Of a DNA stretch of 64,000 bases, positions 54,744 to 64,000 are shown piece after piece (within the stretch, counting starts at the first letter, position 1; every line of letters begins with the position of its first letter). The notes beneath the pieces were generated by a model, which saw nothing but the letters and a program-made list of their open reading frames with translations, made no database searches and had not been told where the DNA came from. A program made the position numbers and the translations under genes. Source of the stretch: Streptomyces pilosus (GTDB lineage Bacteria > Actinomycetota > Actinomycetes > Streptomycetales > Streptomycetaceae); contig NZ_BMTU01000003.1 of the NCBI RefSeq assembly GCF_014649835.1, positions 434,001-498,000 of the forward strand, written 5' to 3'.

Positions 54744-55927
54744 GCCGTCTCGCCACCGCGCTGCGCGGCGCCGCCGAACGCGTCGACGCGGCCACCCCGC
54801 AGCACCGCGACCGCGCCGTGGACGCCCTGCGCGCCCTCGCCGTCCTCGGTGTCGTGCTCGGCCACTGGCTCGTCACCGCACTCGTCGCCGACGGCCGCAC
54901 CCTGCACACCGCCAGCCCGCTCCAGCACATGCCGTGGCTGGCCCCGGTCTCCTGGACGTTCCAGACCCTCGCCGTGTTCTTCCTGGTCGGCGGCCATGTC
55001 GCCACCCGCGGGTACGCCTCGGCCCGCGCCCTCGGCGTCCCGTACCGGCGCTGGCTGCGCGACCGGCTGGCCCGGCTGTTCACGCCGGTCGCCGCCGTCC
55101 TCACCCTGTGGACGGCCGTCACGGCCGTGCTGCTGCTCTCCGGCGCCGAGTACGCGACCGTCCGCACGCTGGCGAAGCTCGCCCTGTCGCCGCTGTGGTT
55201 CCTGCTGGTCTTCGCCGCCCTCACCGCGGCGACCCCGCTGGTGGCCCGCCTGCACCCGCTGTGGCCGCTCGCCGTCGTCCTCCACGTCGACCTGCTGCGT
55301 TTCGGCCTGGGCGCCCCCGACTCGCTCGGCCTGCTCAACCTGGCGGCAGGCTGGCTCGTGCCGTACACCCTGGGCGCGGCGTGGACGCGCGGTCAGCTGG
55401 AACACCGCAGGTCCGGCTGGATCCTCCTGCTCTCCGGCACGGCCGCCACGGCCGCGCTGGTCGCCTGGGCCGGCTACCCGGCGTCCATGGTCGGCGTTCC
55501 GGGTGCCGGGGTCTCCAACCTGGACCCGCCGACGCTGGCCGCCGTCACCTTCGGCCTCGCCCAGTGCGGGCTCGCGCTGCTGCTGCGGGAGCGGCTGCGC
55601 GAGGCGATGCGCGGACCCGTCGCATGGGCGGCGGTGGCGCTGGTCAACCTCAGTGCGATGACCCTCTTCCTCTGGCACCAGACCGCCCTCATGGCCACCA
55701 CCGCCACCGCCCTGACCGCCGGCCGTCTGCCGGGACTGCACACCGTCCCCGACGGCCCCGGCTGGGTCGCCGCCCGGCTGGTGTGGCTGCCCGTCTTCCT
55801 CCTCGCCCTCGCCGTCTGCGTGGGTGCGTTCCGGTCCTGGGAGCGGGGCGGGGGAGGACGGCGGCACGGACGGTCCCGGGTGGTCCGCGCCCACCGGCCC
55901 GCATCGAAGGGAGCACGTCATGTCTGA
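54740..55927 (+). CDS. Acyltransferase-3-family membrane protein
   Basis: A 395-residue protein with about ten helices: RDRAVDALRALAVLGVVLGHWLVTAL (catalytic His), FFLVGGHVATRGYASARA, WFLLVFAALTAATPLVA, LNLSAMTLFLWHQTALM. Family members acylate sugars or other cell-surface molecules from a cytosolic acyl donor. GTG start; 4-bp overlap with the hydrolase and 8-bp overlap with the histidine kinase. Confidence 0.85.
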   Translation: MSRLATALRGAAERVDAATPQHRDRAVDALRALAVLGVVLGHWLVTALVADGRTLHTASPLQHMPWLAPVSWTFQTLAVFFLVGGHVATRGYASARALGVPYRRWLRDRLARLFTPVAAVLTLWTAVTAVLLLSGAEYATVRTLAKLALSPLWFLLVFAALTAATPLVARLHPLWPLAVVLHVDLLRFGLGAPDSLGLLNLAAGWLVPYTLGAAWTRGQLEHRRSGWILLLSGTAATAALVAWAGYPASMVGVPGAGVSNLDPPTLAAVTFGLAQCGLALLLRERLREAMRGPVAWAAVALVNLSAMTLFLWHQTALMATTATALTAGRLPGLHTVPDGPGWVAARLVWLPVFLLALAVCVGAFRSWERGGGGRRHGRSRVVRAHRPASKGARHV

Positions 55928-57260
55928 ACCGGCCCGGGCGTACGAGGGGGAGAAGTCCGGACTGCGGTGGCTGCGCTCGCTGCGCGAGGACCTCTGGACG
56001 GTGCGTGCGGACCCGTTGCCCCCGTCCGTGTGGCTGCGCTGGATGCCGCACGGGCTCGTGTGGCTGGCCGCGGTCGGCATCTTCGTCGGCGACCTGGACC
56101 AGCTCATGGGCGACGGCAGGCTCCCCGAGACCGGATCCATGCTGGTGGCGGCCGGGCAGAGCGGCGCCGCCGTCCTCGCGCTGCGCCGCCCGGTTCCGGC
56201 GCTGTGGCTGTCACTCGCCGCCTCGCTGACGGGGGCCGTCCTGCTGCGCCGCATGCTGATGGCCGGCCAGATCGACGGGTTCTCGTGGCCCTGGACCACC
56301 TGGGGGACAGCGGCTCACCTGCTCGTCGTGCTGCTGCTCGCCCTGCGCGTACCCACTCGGGTGTCGGTGGCGGCGCTGGCCGTGACGGCCCTGCTCACCT
56401 ATGTCCTCCAGGGCCTCTGGGGTGCCTGGTACTACGCCCCCACCGGCCAGACCGCCGTCCTGCTCTTCGGCGTCGCCGTCCTGCTCGGCAGCGCCCTGCG
56501 CGGACGCCGTGAGGCCCGCGCCGAACTCGTGGAGCAGACGACGCTCACCGCCGAGGAACGCGCCCGGCGGACCCTCCTGGAGGAGCGCGGCCGCATCGCG
56601 CGGGAGCTGCACGACGTGGTGGCCCACCACATGTCGGTGATCTCCATCCAGGCCCAGGTCGCCCCGCACCTGGTGGAGAACCCGTCCGACGAGCTGAAGG
56701 AGAACCTCGCCGGCATACGGCAGAACGCGGTCGAGGCCCTCACCGAACTGCGCCGTGTGCTGGACGTCCTGCGTTCCGAGCACCCGGCCCCCGGTGGGCA
56801 CGCCGACGCCGCCGGTGCCTCCCGGCACGCCCCGCAGCCCACCCTCGGCCGTCTCGGGTCGCTGGTGGAGAACACCCGTGCCGCCGGGCTGACCGTCACC
56901 ACCGAGATCACCGGCCGGCGGCGTCGGCTGCCGCCCGGCGTGGAACTGTCCGCGTACCGGATCGTGCAGGAGGCCCTGAGCAACGTCCTGCGGCACTCGC
57001 CCGGCGCGACCGCGCACGTCGTCCTGGCCTACGATCCGCGAGGGCTGCGGGTCGAGGTCGTCAACACCGGCCCCACCCGGGAGGCGCCGCCGTCCGCCGG
57101 GGCCGGCCACGGGCTGCTCGGTATGCGGGAGCGGGCCGTCATGCTGGGCGGCACGCTGACGGCCGGCCCCTGGTCCGGCCGGGGCTACCGGGTCGAGGCC
57201 CACCTCCCGGCCGCCGCCCCGCACGCTTCCGACACCCCTCCACAGGACGGCACCGCATGA
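55920..57260 (+). CDS. Histidine kinase (HisKA_3), first pair
   Basis: A 446-residue sensor kinase. Membrane helices lie at about 45-185; RGRIARELHDVVAHHMSVISIQAQ holds the phospho-acceptor His, and a HATPase ends GHGLLGMRERAVMLGGTLTAGPW. It overlaps the acyltransferase by 8 bp and the response regulator by 4 bp. The linked hydrolase and acyltransferase point to a cell-envelope signal. Confidence 0.93.
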   Translation: MSEPARAYEGEKSGLRWLRSLREDLWTVRADPLPPSVWLRWMPHGLVWLAAVGIFVGDLDQLMGDGRLPETGSMLVAAGQSGAAVLALRRPVPALWLSLAASLTGAVLLRRMLMAGQIDGFSWPWTTWGTAAHLLVVLLLALRVPTRVSVAALAVTALLTYVLQGLWGAWYYAPTGQTAVLLFGVAVLLGSALRGRREARAELVEQTTLTAEERARRTLLEERGRIARELHDVVAHHMSVISIQAQVAPHLVENPSDELKENLAGIRQNAVEALTELRRVLDVLRSEHPAPGGHADAAGASRHAPQPTLGRLGSLVENTRAAGLTVTTEITGRRRRLPPGVELSAYRIVQEALSNVLRHSPGATAHVVLAYDPRGLRVEVVNTGPTREAPPSAGAGHGLLGMRERAVMLGGTLTAGPWSGRGYRVEAHLPAAAPHASDTPPQDGTA

Positions 57261-57922
57261 TCCGGGTACTCATCGCCGACGACCAGCAGATGGTCCGGCA
57301 GGGCTTCACCGTGCTGCTCGACACGCAGCCCGACATCGAGGTGGTCGGCCAGGCGGTGGACGGGCTCGACGCGGTCGCGCGGGTCGCCGAACTCGCGCCG
57401 GACGTGGTCCTGATGGACATCCGCATGCCCGAACTCGACGGGATCGGGGCCACCGCCCGGATCACCGCCGCCACCCCGGACGTCAGGGTCCTCGTCCTGA
57501 CCACCTTCGACCTCGACGAGTACGTGTACGAGGCGCTGCGCGCGGGTGCTTCCGGCTTCCTGCTGAAGGACGCCTCCGCCGAGCAACTCGCCGAGGCGGT
57601 AAGGGTGGTGGCGGCCGGGGACGCCCTGCTCGCCCCGGGGGTCACCCGCCGCCTGATCGCCGAGTTCTCCCGGCTGGACTCCCGGCCCCGGGCCACCCCG
57701 CCCCGGCAGCGCGTCGGCGAGCTGACCGAACGCGAGACGGAGGTGCTCGCGCTGATCGCGCAGGGCCTGTCGAACGCGGAGATCGCCGTACGGCTGGTGG
57801 TGGCCGAGCAGACGGTGAAGACGCACGTCGGCCGCATGCTGGTGAAACTCGGCCTGCGGGACCGCACGCAGGCGGCGGTGTTCGCGTACGAGTCGGGACT
57901 GGTCCGCCCCTCCGGCTACTGA
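57257..57922 (+). CDS. NarL/LuxR-family response regulator, first pair
   Basis: A 221-residue regulator. Receiver: MIRVLIADDQQMVRQGF, with Asp in DVVLMDIRMPELDG and Lys in FLLKDASAEQL. LuxR HTH: LTERETEVLALIAQGLSNAEIAVRLVVAEQTVKTHVGRML. It is coupled to the kinase by ATGA. Very similar to the regulator at 59499. Confidence 0.95.
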   Translation: MIRVLIADDQQMVRQGFTVLLDTQPDIEVVGQAVDGLDAVARVAELAPDVVLMDIRMPELDGIGATARITAATPDVRVLVLTTFDLDEYVYEALRAGASGFLLKDASAEQLAEAVRVVAAGDALLAPGVTRRLIAEFSRLDSRPRATPPRQRVGELTERETEVLALIAQGLSNAEIAVRLVVAEQTVKTHVGRMLVKLGLRDRTQAAVFAYESGLVRPSGY

Positions 57923-58055
57923 GACCACGCCCCCCGGGCACTCCCCGGGCGCTCCCCGGGCACTCCCCGGCGCTCCCGCGCACGGACGTCTCGCCCCGGC
58001 CTGACGAGGCCCGGCACGCTCCCGCGCCTACCCGGGGTATCCCCCGCGTGGCCTG

Positions 58056-58093
58056 CGTAGTACCTGAGACGGACGCCCCGATACCCGTCTCAG
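58056..58093. promoter_or_regulatory. Operator candidate of the second HK/RR operon
   Basis: CGTAGTACCTGAGA (shared with 53545) overlaps a perfect 9-bp inverted repeat, CTGAGACGG (58064) and CCGTCTCAG (58085), centred about 50 bp before the kinase start. Autoregulation by the LuxR-type regulator would explain it. Confidence 0.6.
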
Positions 58094-58128
58094 CGGGGAC
58101 GACCGCCACCACCCGGTCGGCCTACCGT

Positions 58129-59502
58129 GTGAGCGTGACCGAGACGACGCACCAGCAGCAGCCCTGGGACGCCCCGCGCGGCGACCGGGAGGGGGCCGGG
58201 ACCCGCAGCCCGGAGTACCAGCTGGCCCGGAAATCCCTGCGGGGTCTGCGCCAGGACCTGTTCCGCGACCCCTTCGCCTACCGCCCGCTGCCGCCCCGCC
58301 GCACGGACGGTCCGTTCGTCCGCCGGCTGCCCGGCAGGCCGCGGTCGGCCGCCGCGTACCTCCCGCACGCGCTGGTCGGGGTGCTCGCGCTGCTCGCCCT
58401 CGCAGCCGGCACGCTGTCCAGCGGACTGCCCGGCGGGGACGTGTCGGCCCTCCTGATCGGCCTGTTGTGCGCGCTCCCGGTGCTCTGCACACTGGTCCGG
58501 CCGGTCGGCGCGTTCTGGCTGTCCCTCGCGGTCACACCGGTCGTCGCGCTGATCAACAACGGCGCCGGTGACTGGCCGTGGATGCCCGGCGCCTTCGTCT
58601 GCCACCTGGGCGTGCTGGTCGTCGTGGCCCTGCGCACCCGGCCCCGCACCGCCGCCGGCATGTGGCTGCTGACGACCGCGTACGCCTTCGTCTCGGACGT
58701 CGTCCTGGGCGGCTCGTACTACTACACCAACAGCGGGCCGATGATGGTGACGTCCGCGTTCGCCCTGCTCGTGGTATCCCTCTGGCACGTCCGGCACATC
58801 GCCCAGCAGGAGGTGACCGCCCAGCAGACGGTCACCGCGCACGAACGCTCCCGGCGGACCCGGCTGGAGGAGCGCACCACCATCGCCCGCGAGCTGCACG
58901 ACGTGGTGGCCCACCACATGTCGGTGGTCGCCATCCAGGCCGAGGCCGCGCCGTACCGGGTGGAGAACCCGCCGCCGGAGCTGGAGCGCGCCTTCGCCAC
59001 GATCCGGGAGAACGCGGTCGCCGCCCTCACCGAACTGCGCCGCATCCTCGGCGTGGTGCGCGCCGAGGACTACGAGGCCCCCGACGCCCCGCAGCCCACC
59101 CTCGCCGACCTGGACGCCCTGCTCGTCAATGTGCGGGGTGCCGGACTGGAGGTGGAGAAGGTGGTGACCGGCGCGGTGCGGGAGCTGCCGCAGGGCGTGG
59201 AGCTGTCGGCGTACCGGATCGTGCAGGAGGCGCTGAGCAACAGCCTGCGCCACGCGCCCGGCGCGAGCGCCCGCGTCGAGATCGGGTACGTCCTCGGCGG
59301 CCTCGGCGTCCGCGTCGTCAACGGTCCGGCGCCCGAGCCGAGCCTGGTCAAACCCTCGCCCGGGGCCGGGCACGGCATCACCGGCATGCGCGAGCGGGTC
59401 GCCATGCTGAACGGCGAGATGACGGCCGGACCGGCGGACGACGGCGGCTACGAGGTCGCCGTGTTCCTGCCGGTCGCCACGGTGACCGAGGGGGACGCAT
59501 GA
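58129..59502 (+). CDS. Histidine kinase (HisKA_3), second pair
   Basis: A 457-residue sensor kinase with a ~80-residue cytosolic start, four to six helices (about 80-210), ERTTIARELHDVVAHHMSVVAIQAEA (His) and a HATPase ending GHGITGMRERVAMLNGEMTAGP. It is paralogous to the kinase at 55920, including the QPTL..L linker after the dimerisation domain. GTG 58129 or 58135. It overlaps its response regulator by 4 bp. Confidence 0.93.
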   Translation: MSVTETTHQQQPWDAPRGDREGAGTRSPEYQLARKSLRGLRQDLFRDPFAYRPLPPRRTDGPFVRRLPGRPRSAAAYLPHALVGVLALLALAAGTLSSGLPGGDVSALLIGLLCALPVLCTLVRPVGAFWLSLAVTPVVALINNGAGDWPWMPGAFVCHLGVLVVVALRTRPRTAAGMWLLTTAYAFVSDVVLGGSYYYTNSGPMMVTSAFALLVVSLWHVRHIAQQEVTAQQTVTAHERSRRTRLEERTTIARELHDVVAHHMSVVAIQAEAAPYRVENPPPELERAFATIRENAVAALTELRRILGVVRAEDYEAPDAPQPTLADLDALLVNVRGAGLEVEKVVTGAVRELPQGVELSAYRIVQEALSNSLRHAPGASARVEIGYVLGGLGVRVVNGPAPEPSLVKPSPGAGHGITGMRERVAMLNGEMTAGPADDGGYEVAVFLPVATVTEGDA

Positions 59503-60164
59503 CCATCCGGGTGCTGATCGCCGACGACCAGATGATGGTGCGCGAGGGCTTCTCGGTCCTGCTCAACGCGATGCCGGACATCGAGGTCGTCGGCGAGGCG
59601 GTCAACGGCCGGCAGGCCGTCGAGCGGGTCCGCGAACTCGCCCCCGACGTCGTCCTGATGGACATCCGCATGCCCGAGCTGAACGGCATCGAGGCGACCC
59701 GGGAGATCGTCGCCGCCGACGGCGCGGCGAAGGTGCTCGTGCTGACCACCTTCGACCTCGACGAGTACGTCTACCAGGCCCTGCGCGCCGGCGCCTCCGG
59801 CTTCCTCCTCAAGGACGCCTCCGCCCGTCAGCTCGCCGACGGGGTGCGCGTCGTCGCGTCCGGCGAGGCGCTGCTCGCCCCCACGGTGACCAGACGGCTG
59901 ATCACCGAGTTCTCCAAGCTGTCCGAGGCGCCGAGGCTGATGCCGTCCGCGCAGGCCGCCTACGGCGAGCTGACCGAGCGGGAGACGGAGGTCCTGGTGC
60001 TGATCGCGCAGGGTCTGTCCAACGCGGAGATCGCCGAGCGGCTGGTGGTCGCCGAGTCGACGATCAAGACGCACGTGAGCCGCGTCCTGGTGAAGCTGGG
60101 CCTGCGGGACCGCACGCAGGCGGCGGTGTTCGCCTACGAGGCGCGGCTGGTCACCCCGGGATGA
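59499..60164 (+). CDS. NarL/LuxR-family response regulator, second pair
   Basis: A 221-residue regulator: MTIRVLIADDQMMVREGFSVL, phospho-Asp in DVVLMDIRMPELNG, Lys in FLLKDASARQL, LuxR HTH LTERETEVLVLIAQGLSNAEIAERLVVAESTIKTHVSRVL. Nearly colinear with the regulator at 57257; a tandem duplication of the HK/RR pair is likely, and cross-talk is possible. Confidence 0.95.
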   Translation: MTIRVLIADDQMMVREGFSVLLNAMPDIEVVGEAVNGRQAVERVRELAPDVVLMDIRMPELNGIEATREIVAADGAAKVLVLTTFDLDEYVYQALRAGASGFLLKDASARQLADGVRVVASGEALLAPTVTRRLITEFSKLSEAPRLMPSAQAAYGELTERETEVLVLIAQGLSNAEIAERLVVAESTIKTHVSRVLVKLGLRDRTQAAVFAYEARLVTPG

Positions 60165-60203
60165 CCCTGGTCAGCGGGCCGGGTGCCGGGCTACCGTCCG
60201 GTC

Positions 60204-61421
60204 ATGGCAGCCCTTGACGACCTCGCCTTCGACCCGTGGGACCCGGCGTTCGTCGCCGACCCGTACCCCGCCTACGCCGAGCTGCGAGGGCTGGGCCGGG
60301 TGCGGTACTTCGAGCCGACGAACCAGTGGCTGGTCGCGCACCACGCGGACGTCTCGGCCCTGCTGCGCGACCGGCGCCTGGGACGGACGTACCAGCACCG
60401 CTTCACCCACGAGGAGTTCGGCCGGACGGCCCCGCCGCCCGAGCAGGAGCCGTTCCACACCCTCAACGACCACGGCATGCTCGACCTGGAACCGCCGGAC
60501 CACACCCGGATCCGGCGCCTGGTGTCGAAGGCCTTCACCCCGCGCACGGTGGAGCGGCTGAAGCCCTACGTCACCGGCCTCGCCGGGGACCTGGTCTCCC
60601 GGCTGGTCGACGCGGGCGGCGGCGACCTGCTCACGGACGTCGCCGAACCCCTGCCGGTCGCCGTGATCGCCGAGATGCTGGGCATCCCGGAGTCCGACCG
60701 GGCCCCGCTGCGCCCCTGGTCGGCGGAGATCTGCGGGATGTACGAGCTGAACCCGTCGCAGGAGACGGCCCGCCGGGCCGTCCGGGCGTCGGTGGAGTTC
60801 TCGGACTACCTCCGCGAGCTGATCGCCGAGCGCCGCAAGAACCCGGGCGACGACCTGATCTCGGGGCTGATCGCCGCCCACGACGAGGACGACCGGCTCA
60901 CCGAGCAGGAGATGATCTCCACCTGCGTGCTGCTGCTCAACGCGGGCCACGAGGCGACGGTGAACTCCACGGTCAACGGCTGGTGGGCGCTGTTCCGCCA
61001 CCCCGGCCAGCTGGCCGCCCTGCGCGCGGACCACTCCCTCGTCCCCTCCGCCGTGGAGGAGCTGATGCGCTACGACACCCCGCTCCAGCTCTTCGAACGC
61101 TGGGTCCTGGACGAGATCGAGATCGACGGGCAGGTGATCCCGCGGGGCGCGGAGATCGCCATGCTCTTCGGCTCCGCCAACCACGACCCGGCGGTCTTCG
61201 CCGACCCCGCCCGCCTCGACCTGACCCGCACCGACAACCCCCACATCTCCTTCAGCGCCGGCATCCACTACTGCATCGGCGCACCCCTGGCCCGGATCGA
61301 ACTCGCCGCCTCCATGCGGGCCCTGCTGGAGAAGGCCCCGACGCTGCGGCTCGCGGCGGAGCCGACGCGGAAGCCGAACTTCGTGATCAGGGGGCTGGAG
61401 GGGCTGGCGGTCGAGGTCTGA
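60204..61421 (+). CDS. Cytochrome P450 (CYP107-like)
   Basis: A 405-residue P450. I-helix LLNAGHEATVN, ExxR in EELMRYDTPLQLFERW, and haem loop FSAGIHYCIGAPLAR. The layout MAALDDLAFDPWDPAFVADPYPAYAELR is that of CYP107-type enzymes; in S. coelicolor a conserved CYP107U1 sits in this neighbourhood, as I recall. The substrate is unknown. ATG 60204 is preferred over 60183. Confidence 0.92.
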   Translation: MAALDDLAFDPWDPAFVADPYPAYAELRGLGRVRYFEPTNQWLVAHHADVSALLRDRRLGRTYQHRFTHEEFGRTAPPPEQEPFHTLNDHGMLDLEPPDHTRIRRLVSKAFTPRTVERLKPYVTGLAGDLVSRLVDAGGGDLLTDVAEPLPVAVIAEMLGIPESDRAPLRPWSAEICGMYELNPSQETARRAVRASVEFSDYLRELIAERRKNPGDDLISGLIAAHDEDDRLTEQEMISTCVLLLNAGHEATVNSTVNGWWALFRHPGQLAALRADHSLVPSAVEELMRYDTPLQLFERWVLDEIEIDGQVIPRGAEIAMLFGSANHDPAVFADPARLDLTRTDNPHISFSAGIHYCIGAPLARIELAASMRALLEKAPTLRLAAEPTRKPNFVIRGLEGLAVEV

Positions 61422-61463
61422 GCCGGTGACCGGGCGAGCCCCTGCGGGACCGCCCGGGCGCGG

Positions 61464-63125
61464 TCACTTCAGGTCCAGGTCTCGCCGGCGGAAGCCCGCG
61501 AGGCCCAGCCCCACCAGGCCGGCCGCGACGAGGGTCAGCAGGAGCAGCGGGGTCCAGTCCAGGTCCGCGGCGGGCAGCCGGGGGACGTGGCCGAACGGGG
61601 AGAGGTTGTTCATCCAGCCGGGGAACCGGAGGATCTGGCCGAGGTAGCCGACCACGAAGGCGTACACCGGCACGGCCCAGGCCGCCTGGACCGCCCGCGG
61701 GAACCAGCCGAAGAGGACCACGGCCACTCCGACGGTGACCCACAGCGCGGGCGCGTACGCGAGGGCCGCGCCCACGAGGTCCGGCAGCAGCCCGGCGTCA
61801 CCGGTGGAGGCCGCCCCGGCGATCCCGAAGCCGAGCCCGGCCAGCAGCAGCACGACCGTGCCGCCGCCCAGCGCCACGGCCAGGTGGCCGCCGGCCCAGC
61901 GGGAGCGCGAGAGACCGGTGGCGAGGAGCGGCTCGGCGCGGCCCGCCGTCTCCTCGGCGCGGGGCCGCAGGGCCGCCATGACGACGTACACCGCCGCCAC
62001 GACCGTCAGGACGACCATGACCATCGAGGCGAAGGACTCGACGACGCCGGACCCGCCGATGCGCTCCAGTGCCTCCTCGATCTCGTCGATGCCGGCCAGC
62101 ATGTCCTCGGCGTCCCCGAGGATCGACCCGTACATCGCGCCCATCAGGAACAGACCGGTGCCGAAGCCGGTCAGCATGCCGCGGTGCAGGCGCAGGGCGA
62201 AGCCGACCGGTGTGGTGAGCGCGGCGGAGGCGGTGGGGCTGCCCGGCTTCTGCGGGCGCAGGCCCGCGCCCACGTCCCGCCGGGTGGACAGCACGAACCC
62301 CGCCGCCGCGCACGCCACCGCGACGACCAGGCACAGCAGCAGCGGCCACCAGCGGTTGTCGACGTAGGGGTAGCTGCGCTGGACCCAGCCGATGGGCGAC
62401 AGCCAGGACAGGGCGCCGTTCTCGCCGCTGTCACCGGCGGCGCGCAGTACGTAGGCGGCGCCGATGACCGCCAGCGCCGTGCCGGACGCCCCGCGCGTGT
62501 GCGCGGTGAACTGGACGGTGACCGCGGCGACGGCCGCGAAGACGAGGCCGGCGGCGGCGTGGGCGAAGCCGTAGACCAGCGAGCCGGCCAGGTCCATGCC
62601 CTCCAGGCCCAGGCCGGCCAGGCCGAACGCCAGCAGCAGGGCGAGGACGAGATCGGCCAGGACGGCGACGGACAGGGCGGCCGCGAGGTGCGCGTGGCGG
62701 CCGACGACGGTCGAGCGCACCAGCTCGGCGCGGCCCGTCTCCTCCTCCGCGCGGGTGTGCCGGGTGACGGCCAGCACACTCATCAGGCCGACGAGGACGG
62801 CCGTGAAGCCGATCATCTGGTGGCTCAGGATGGAGCCGAAGCCGTCGTCGGTCAGGTAGTGGCGGGGGCCGGACAGGGCCAGGCCGGCCGGGCTGTCCGC
62901 GCCCGCGACGGCGTTCGCCCGGTCCTGCGGGTCGCTGTAGAGCGTCCGGAAGCTGTTCGCCGTGGCGAGCGTGGAGAGGAGCAGCGCCCCGATCCACACC
63001 GGGAGCCGGACCCGGTCGCGGCGCAGGGCGAAGCGGATCAGCGTCCGGGTCCCGGCCAGCGCGTTGCCGCCCGCGACGGATGCGGCGGGCGCCCGGGTGC
63101 CGGGGGCGGTGGTCGCGGAGGTCAT
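61464..63125 (-). CDS. ABC-2-type exporter permease
   Basis: A 553-residue membrane protein with two similar halves of about six helices each: the first from residue ~25 ([23 protein letters not shown]), the second from ~310 ([24 protein letters not shown]). [22 protein letters not shown] in half one and [22 protein letters not shown] in half two form a repeated signature. ATG 63125 overlaps the ATPase stop (ATGA); the frame continues upstream in the ATPase as a shadow. Confidence 0.9.
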   Translation of the reverse strand: MTSATTAPGTRAPAASVAGGNALAGTRTLIRFALRRDRVRLPVWIGALLLSTLATANSFRTLYSDPQDRANAVAGADSPAGLALSGPRHYLTDDGFGSILSHQMIGFTAVLVGLMSVLAVTRHTRAEEETGRAELVRSTVVGRHAHLAAALSVAVLADLVLALLLAFGLAGLGLEGMDLAGSLVYGFAHAAAGLVFAAVAAVTVQFTAHTRGASGTALAVIGAAYVLRAAGDSGENGALSWLSPIGWVQRSYPYVDNRWWPLLLCLVVAVACAAAGFVLSTRRDVGAGLRPQKPGSPTASAALTTPVGFALRLHRGMLTGFGTGLFLMGAMYGSILGDAEDMLAGIDEIEEALERIGGSGVVESFASMVMVVLTVVAAVYVVMAALRPRAEETAGRAEPLLATGLSRSRWAGGHLAVALGGGTVVLLLAGLGFGIAGAASTGDAGLLPDLVGAALAYAPALWVTVGVAVVLFGWFPRAVQAAWAVPVYAFVVGYLGQILRFPGWMNNLSPFGHVPRLPAADLDWTPLLLLTLVAAGLVGLGLAGFRRRDLDLK

Positions 63126-64000
63126 CCCGGCTCCCCTTCCGTGTCCGGTGCGGTGCCGTGCCCGTTGGCGGCCAGCTCGTCGCCGTAGTGGCGCAGCATC
63201 AGTTCCTCCAGCGTCGGCGGATGGCTGATCAGGCTGCGGATGCCGAACTCGGTGAGCTTGCGGACCGCGCCGTCGACCCGGCCGCCGTCCACGGCGAAGC
63301 GGACCCGGCCGGTGGCCTCGTCGACGGTCCGCAGGTCGTGGACACCCGGCAGGACGGCGAGACCCGTCACGGGCCGTTCGGTCTCCACCTCGATGGTGGT
63401 GCGGGTCAGGTGGCGCAGTTCGCCGAGGCTGCCGGACTGGACGCAGCGCCCCAGCCGGATGATGCTCACCCGGTCGGCGAGCTTCTCCACCTGGGCCAGG
63501 ATGTGACTGGAGAGCAGAACCGTCTTGCCGGCGGCCTTGGCCTCGCCGATGACGTCCTGGAACACGACCTCCATGAGCGGGTCGAGGCCCGCGGTCGGCT
63601 CGTCGAGGACCAGCAGTTCGGCGTCGGAGGCGAGGGCGGCGACGATGGCGACCTTCTGCCGGTTGCCCTTGGAGTAGGCGCGGCCCTTCTTGGTCGGATC
63701 GAGGTCGAAGCGCTCGATGAGCTCGGCGCGCCGCCTCCCGTCCAGGCCGCCGCGCAGCCGCGCCAGCAGGTCGATGGCCTCGCCGCCGGTCAGGCCGGGC
63801 CACAGCTCGACGTCGCCGGGGACGTAGGCGAGGCGGCGGTGCAGTTCCACGGCGTCCGCCCACGGGTCGCGGCCGAGCACCTGGACGGCGCCCGAGTCCG
63901 CGCGCAGCAGGCCGAGCAGGACGCGGATGGTGGTGGACTTGCCGGAGCCGTTCGGCCCGAGGAAGCCGTGGACCTCGCCGGACTCGACGTGCAGGTCGAG
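63122..64000 (-). CDS. ABC transporter ATP-binding protein (start beyond window)
   Basis: The last 292 residues of an ABC ATPase. Walker [11 protein letters not shown] lies close to the window edge, the signature appears as [15 protein letters not shown], Walker B as [15 protein letters not shown], and the switch His in LLSSHIL. The C-terminal ~90 residues are an accessory domain typical of drug or antibiotic exporters of the DrrA kind. It is co-translated with the permease; its N-terminus is cut off. Confidence 0.93.
   Translation of the reverse strand, partial: LDLHVESGEVHGFLGPNGSGKSTTIRVLLGLLRADSGAVQVLGRDPWADAVELHRRLAYVPGDVELWPGLTGGEAIDLLARLRGGLDGRRRAELIERFDLDPTKKGRAYSKGNRQKVAIVAALASDAELLVLDEPTAGLDPLMEVVFQDVIGEAKAAGKTVLLSSHILAQVEKLADRVSIIRLGRCVQSGSLGELRHLTRTTIEVETERPVTGLAVLPGVHDLRTVDEATGRVRFAVDGGRVDGAVRKLTEFGIRSLISHPPTLEELMLRHYGDELAANGHGTAPDTEGEPG

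Noticed and set aside
61464..63863. 799-residue version of the ABC permease
   Set aside because: The extra N-terminal part is the ATPase gene read in another frame; ATG 63125 overlapping the ATPase stop is the natural start.

Overview
This window is high-GC DNA from a Streptomyces chromosome. The signs are codon third positions dominated by G/C, rare TTA codons confined to accessory genes, frequent GTG/TTG starts, 4-bp ATGA/GTGA overlaps, and the gene order dcd, dnaK-grpE-dnaJ-hspR with HAIR operators, clpB, pyrE, fba and kynA-kynU. From memory this order matches the conserved core of S. coelicolor relatives. All assignments rest on reading motifs and contexts; no database search was run.

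Accessory part (about 1-17.3 kb, ending at a tRNA-Gly gene). Positions 1-7714 hold a terpenoid-type cluster: a polyprenyl diphosphate synthase and a 2-oxoglutarate/Fe oxygenase on the minus strand. Divergent from them is a plus-strand unit encoding a two-part protein (unknown helical domain fused to a Pyr4-like membrane terpene cyclase), a SAM methyltransferase, a PAP2 phosphatase, a free-standing paralogue of the helical domain, and a cytochrome P450. Genes from the methyltransferase onward are joined by 4-bp overlaps. After a 72-bp tandem repeat comes a histidine kinase/response regulator pair, then an ArsR-type regulator, a 59-aa candidate RiPP precursor and an E1-like/YcaO fusion, i.e. a minimal azoline-type peptide system. 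Next are an intact RHH/PIN toxin-antitoxin pair, a decayed second pair, and an HTH/coiled-coil protein with a receiver domain lacking its phospho-acceptor. TTA codons cluster in this part, so bldA control is likely.

Core part (17.3-64 kb). In order: tRNA-Gly(CCC); dcd plus a phosphoribosyltransferase; a YIP1 membrane protein; a large membrane Fe-S oxidoreductase; a GlcNAc-1-phosphate transferase-like protein; the dnaK operon; a sugar-binding lipoprotein. Three related LuxR-type regulators with PLD-like sensor regions follow, beside a small secreted peptide carrying three DSSWG motifs and a Rieske-like protein without cluster ligands. Then come clpB, a YbjN-like protein, a lipoprotein gene split by an in-frame stop, PPOX proteins, an aminotransferase, a Gly/Cys-rich small protein, a membrane spermidine-synthase-like protein, aldose epimerase, pyrE, fba and a DHA2 exporter. 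A deletion scar joins two broken genes near 49.8 kb. The kynurenine pathway (TDO, kynureninase, HGGxW hydrolase) follows. The window ends with two histidine kinase/response regulator operons sharing an upstream motif, a P450 and an ABC-2 exporter cut by the window edge.

The most interesting candidates are the terpene-cyclase fusion with its paralogous helical protein, the DSSWG-repeat peptide locus, and the minimal YcaO peptide system.
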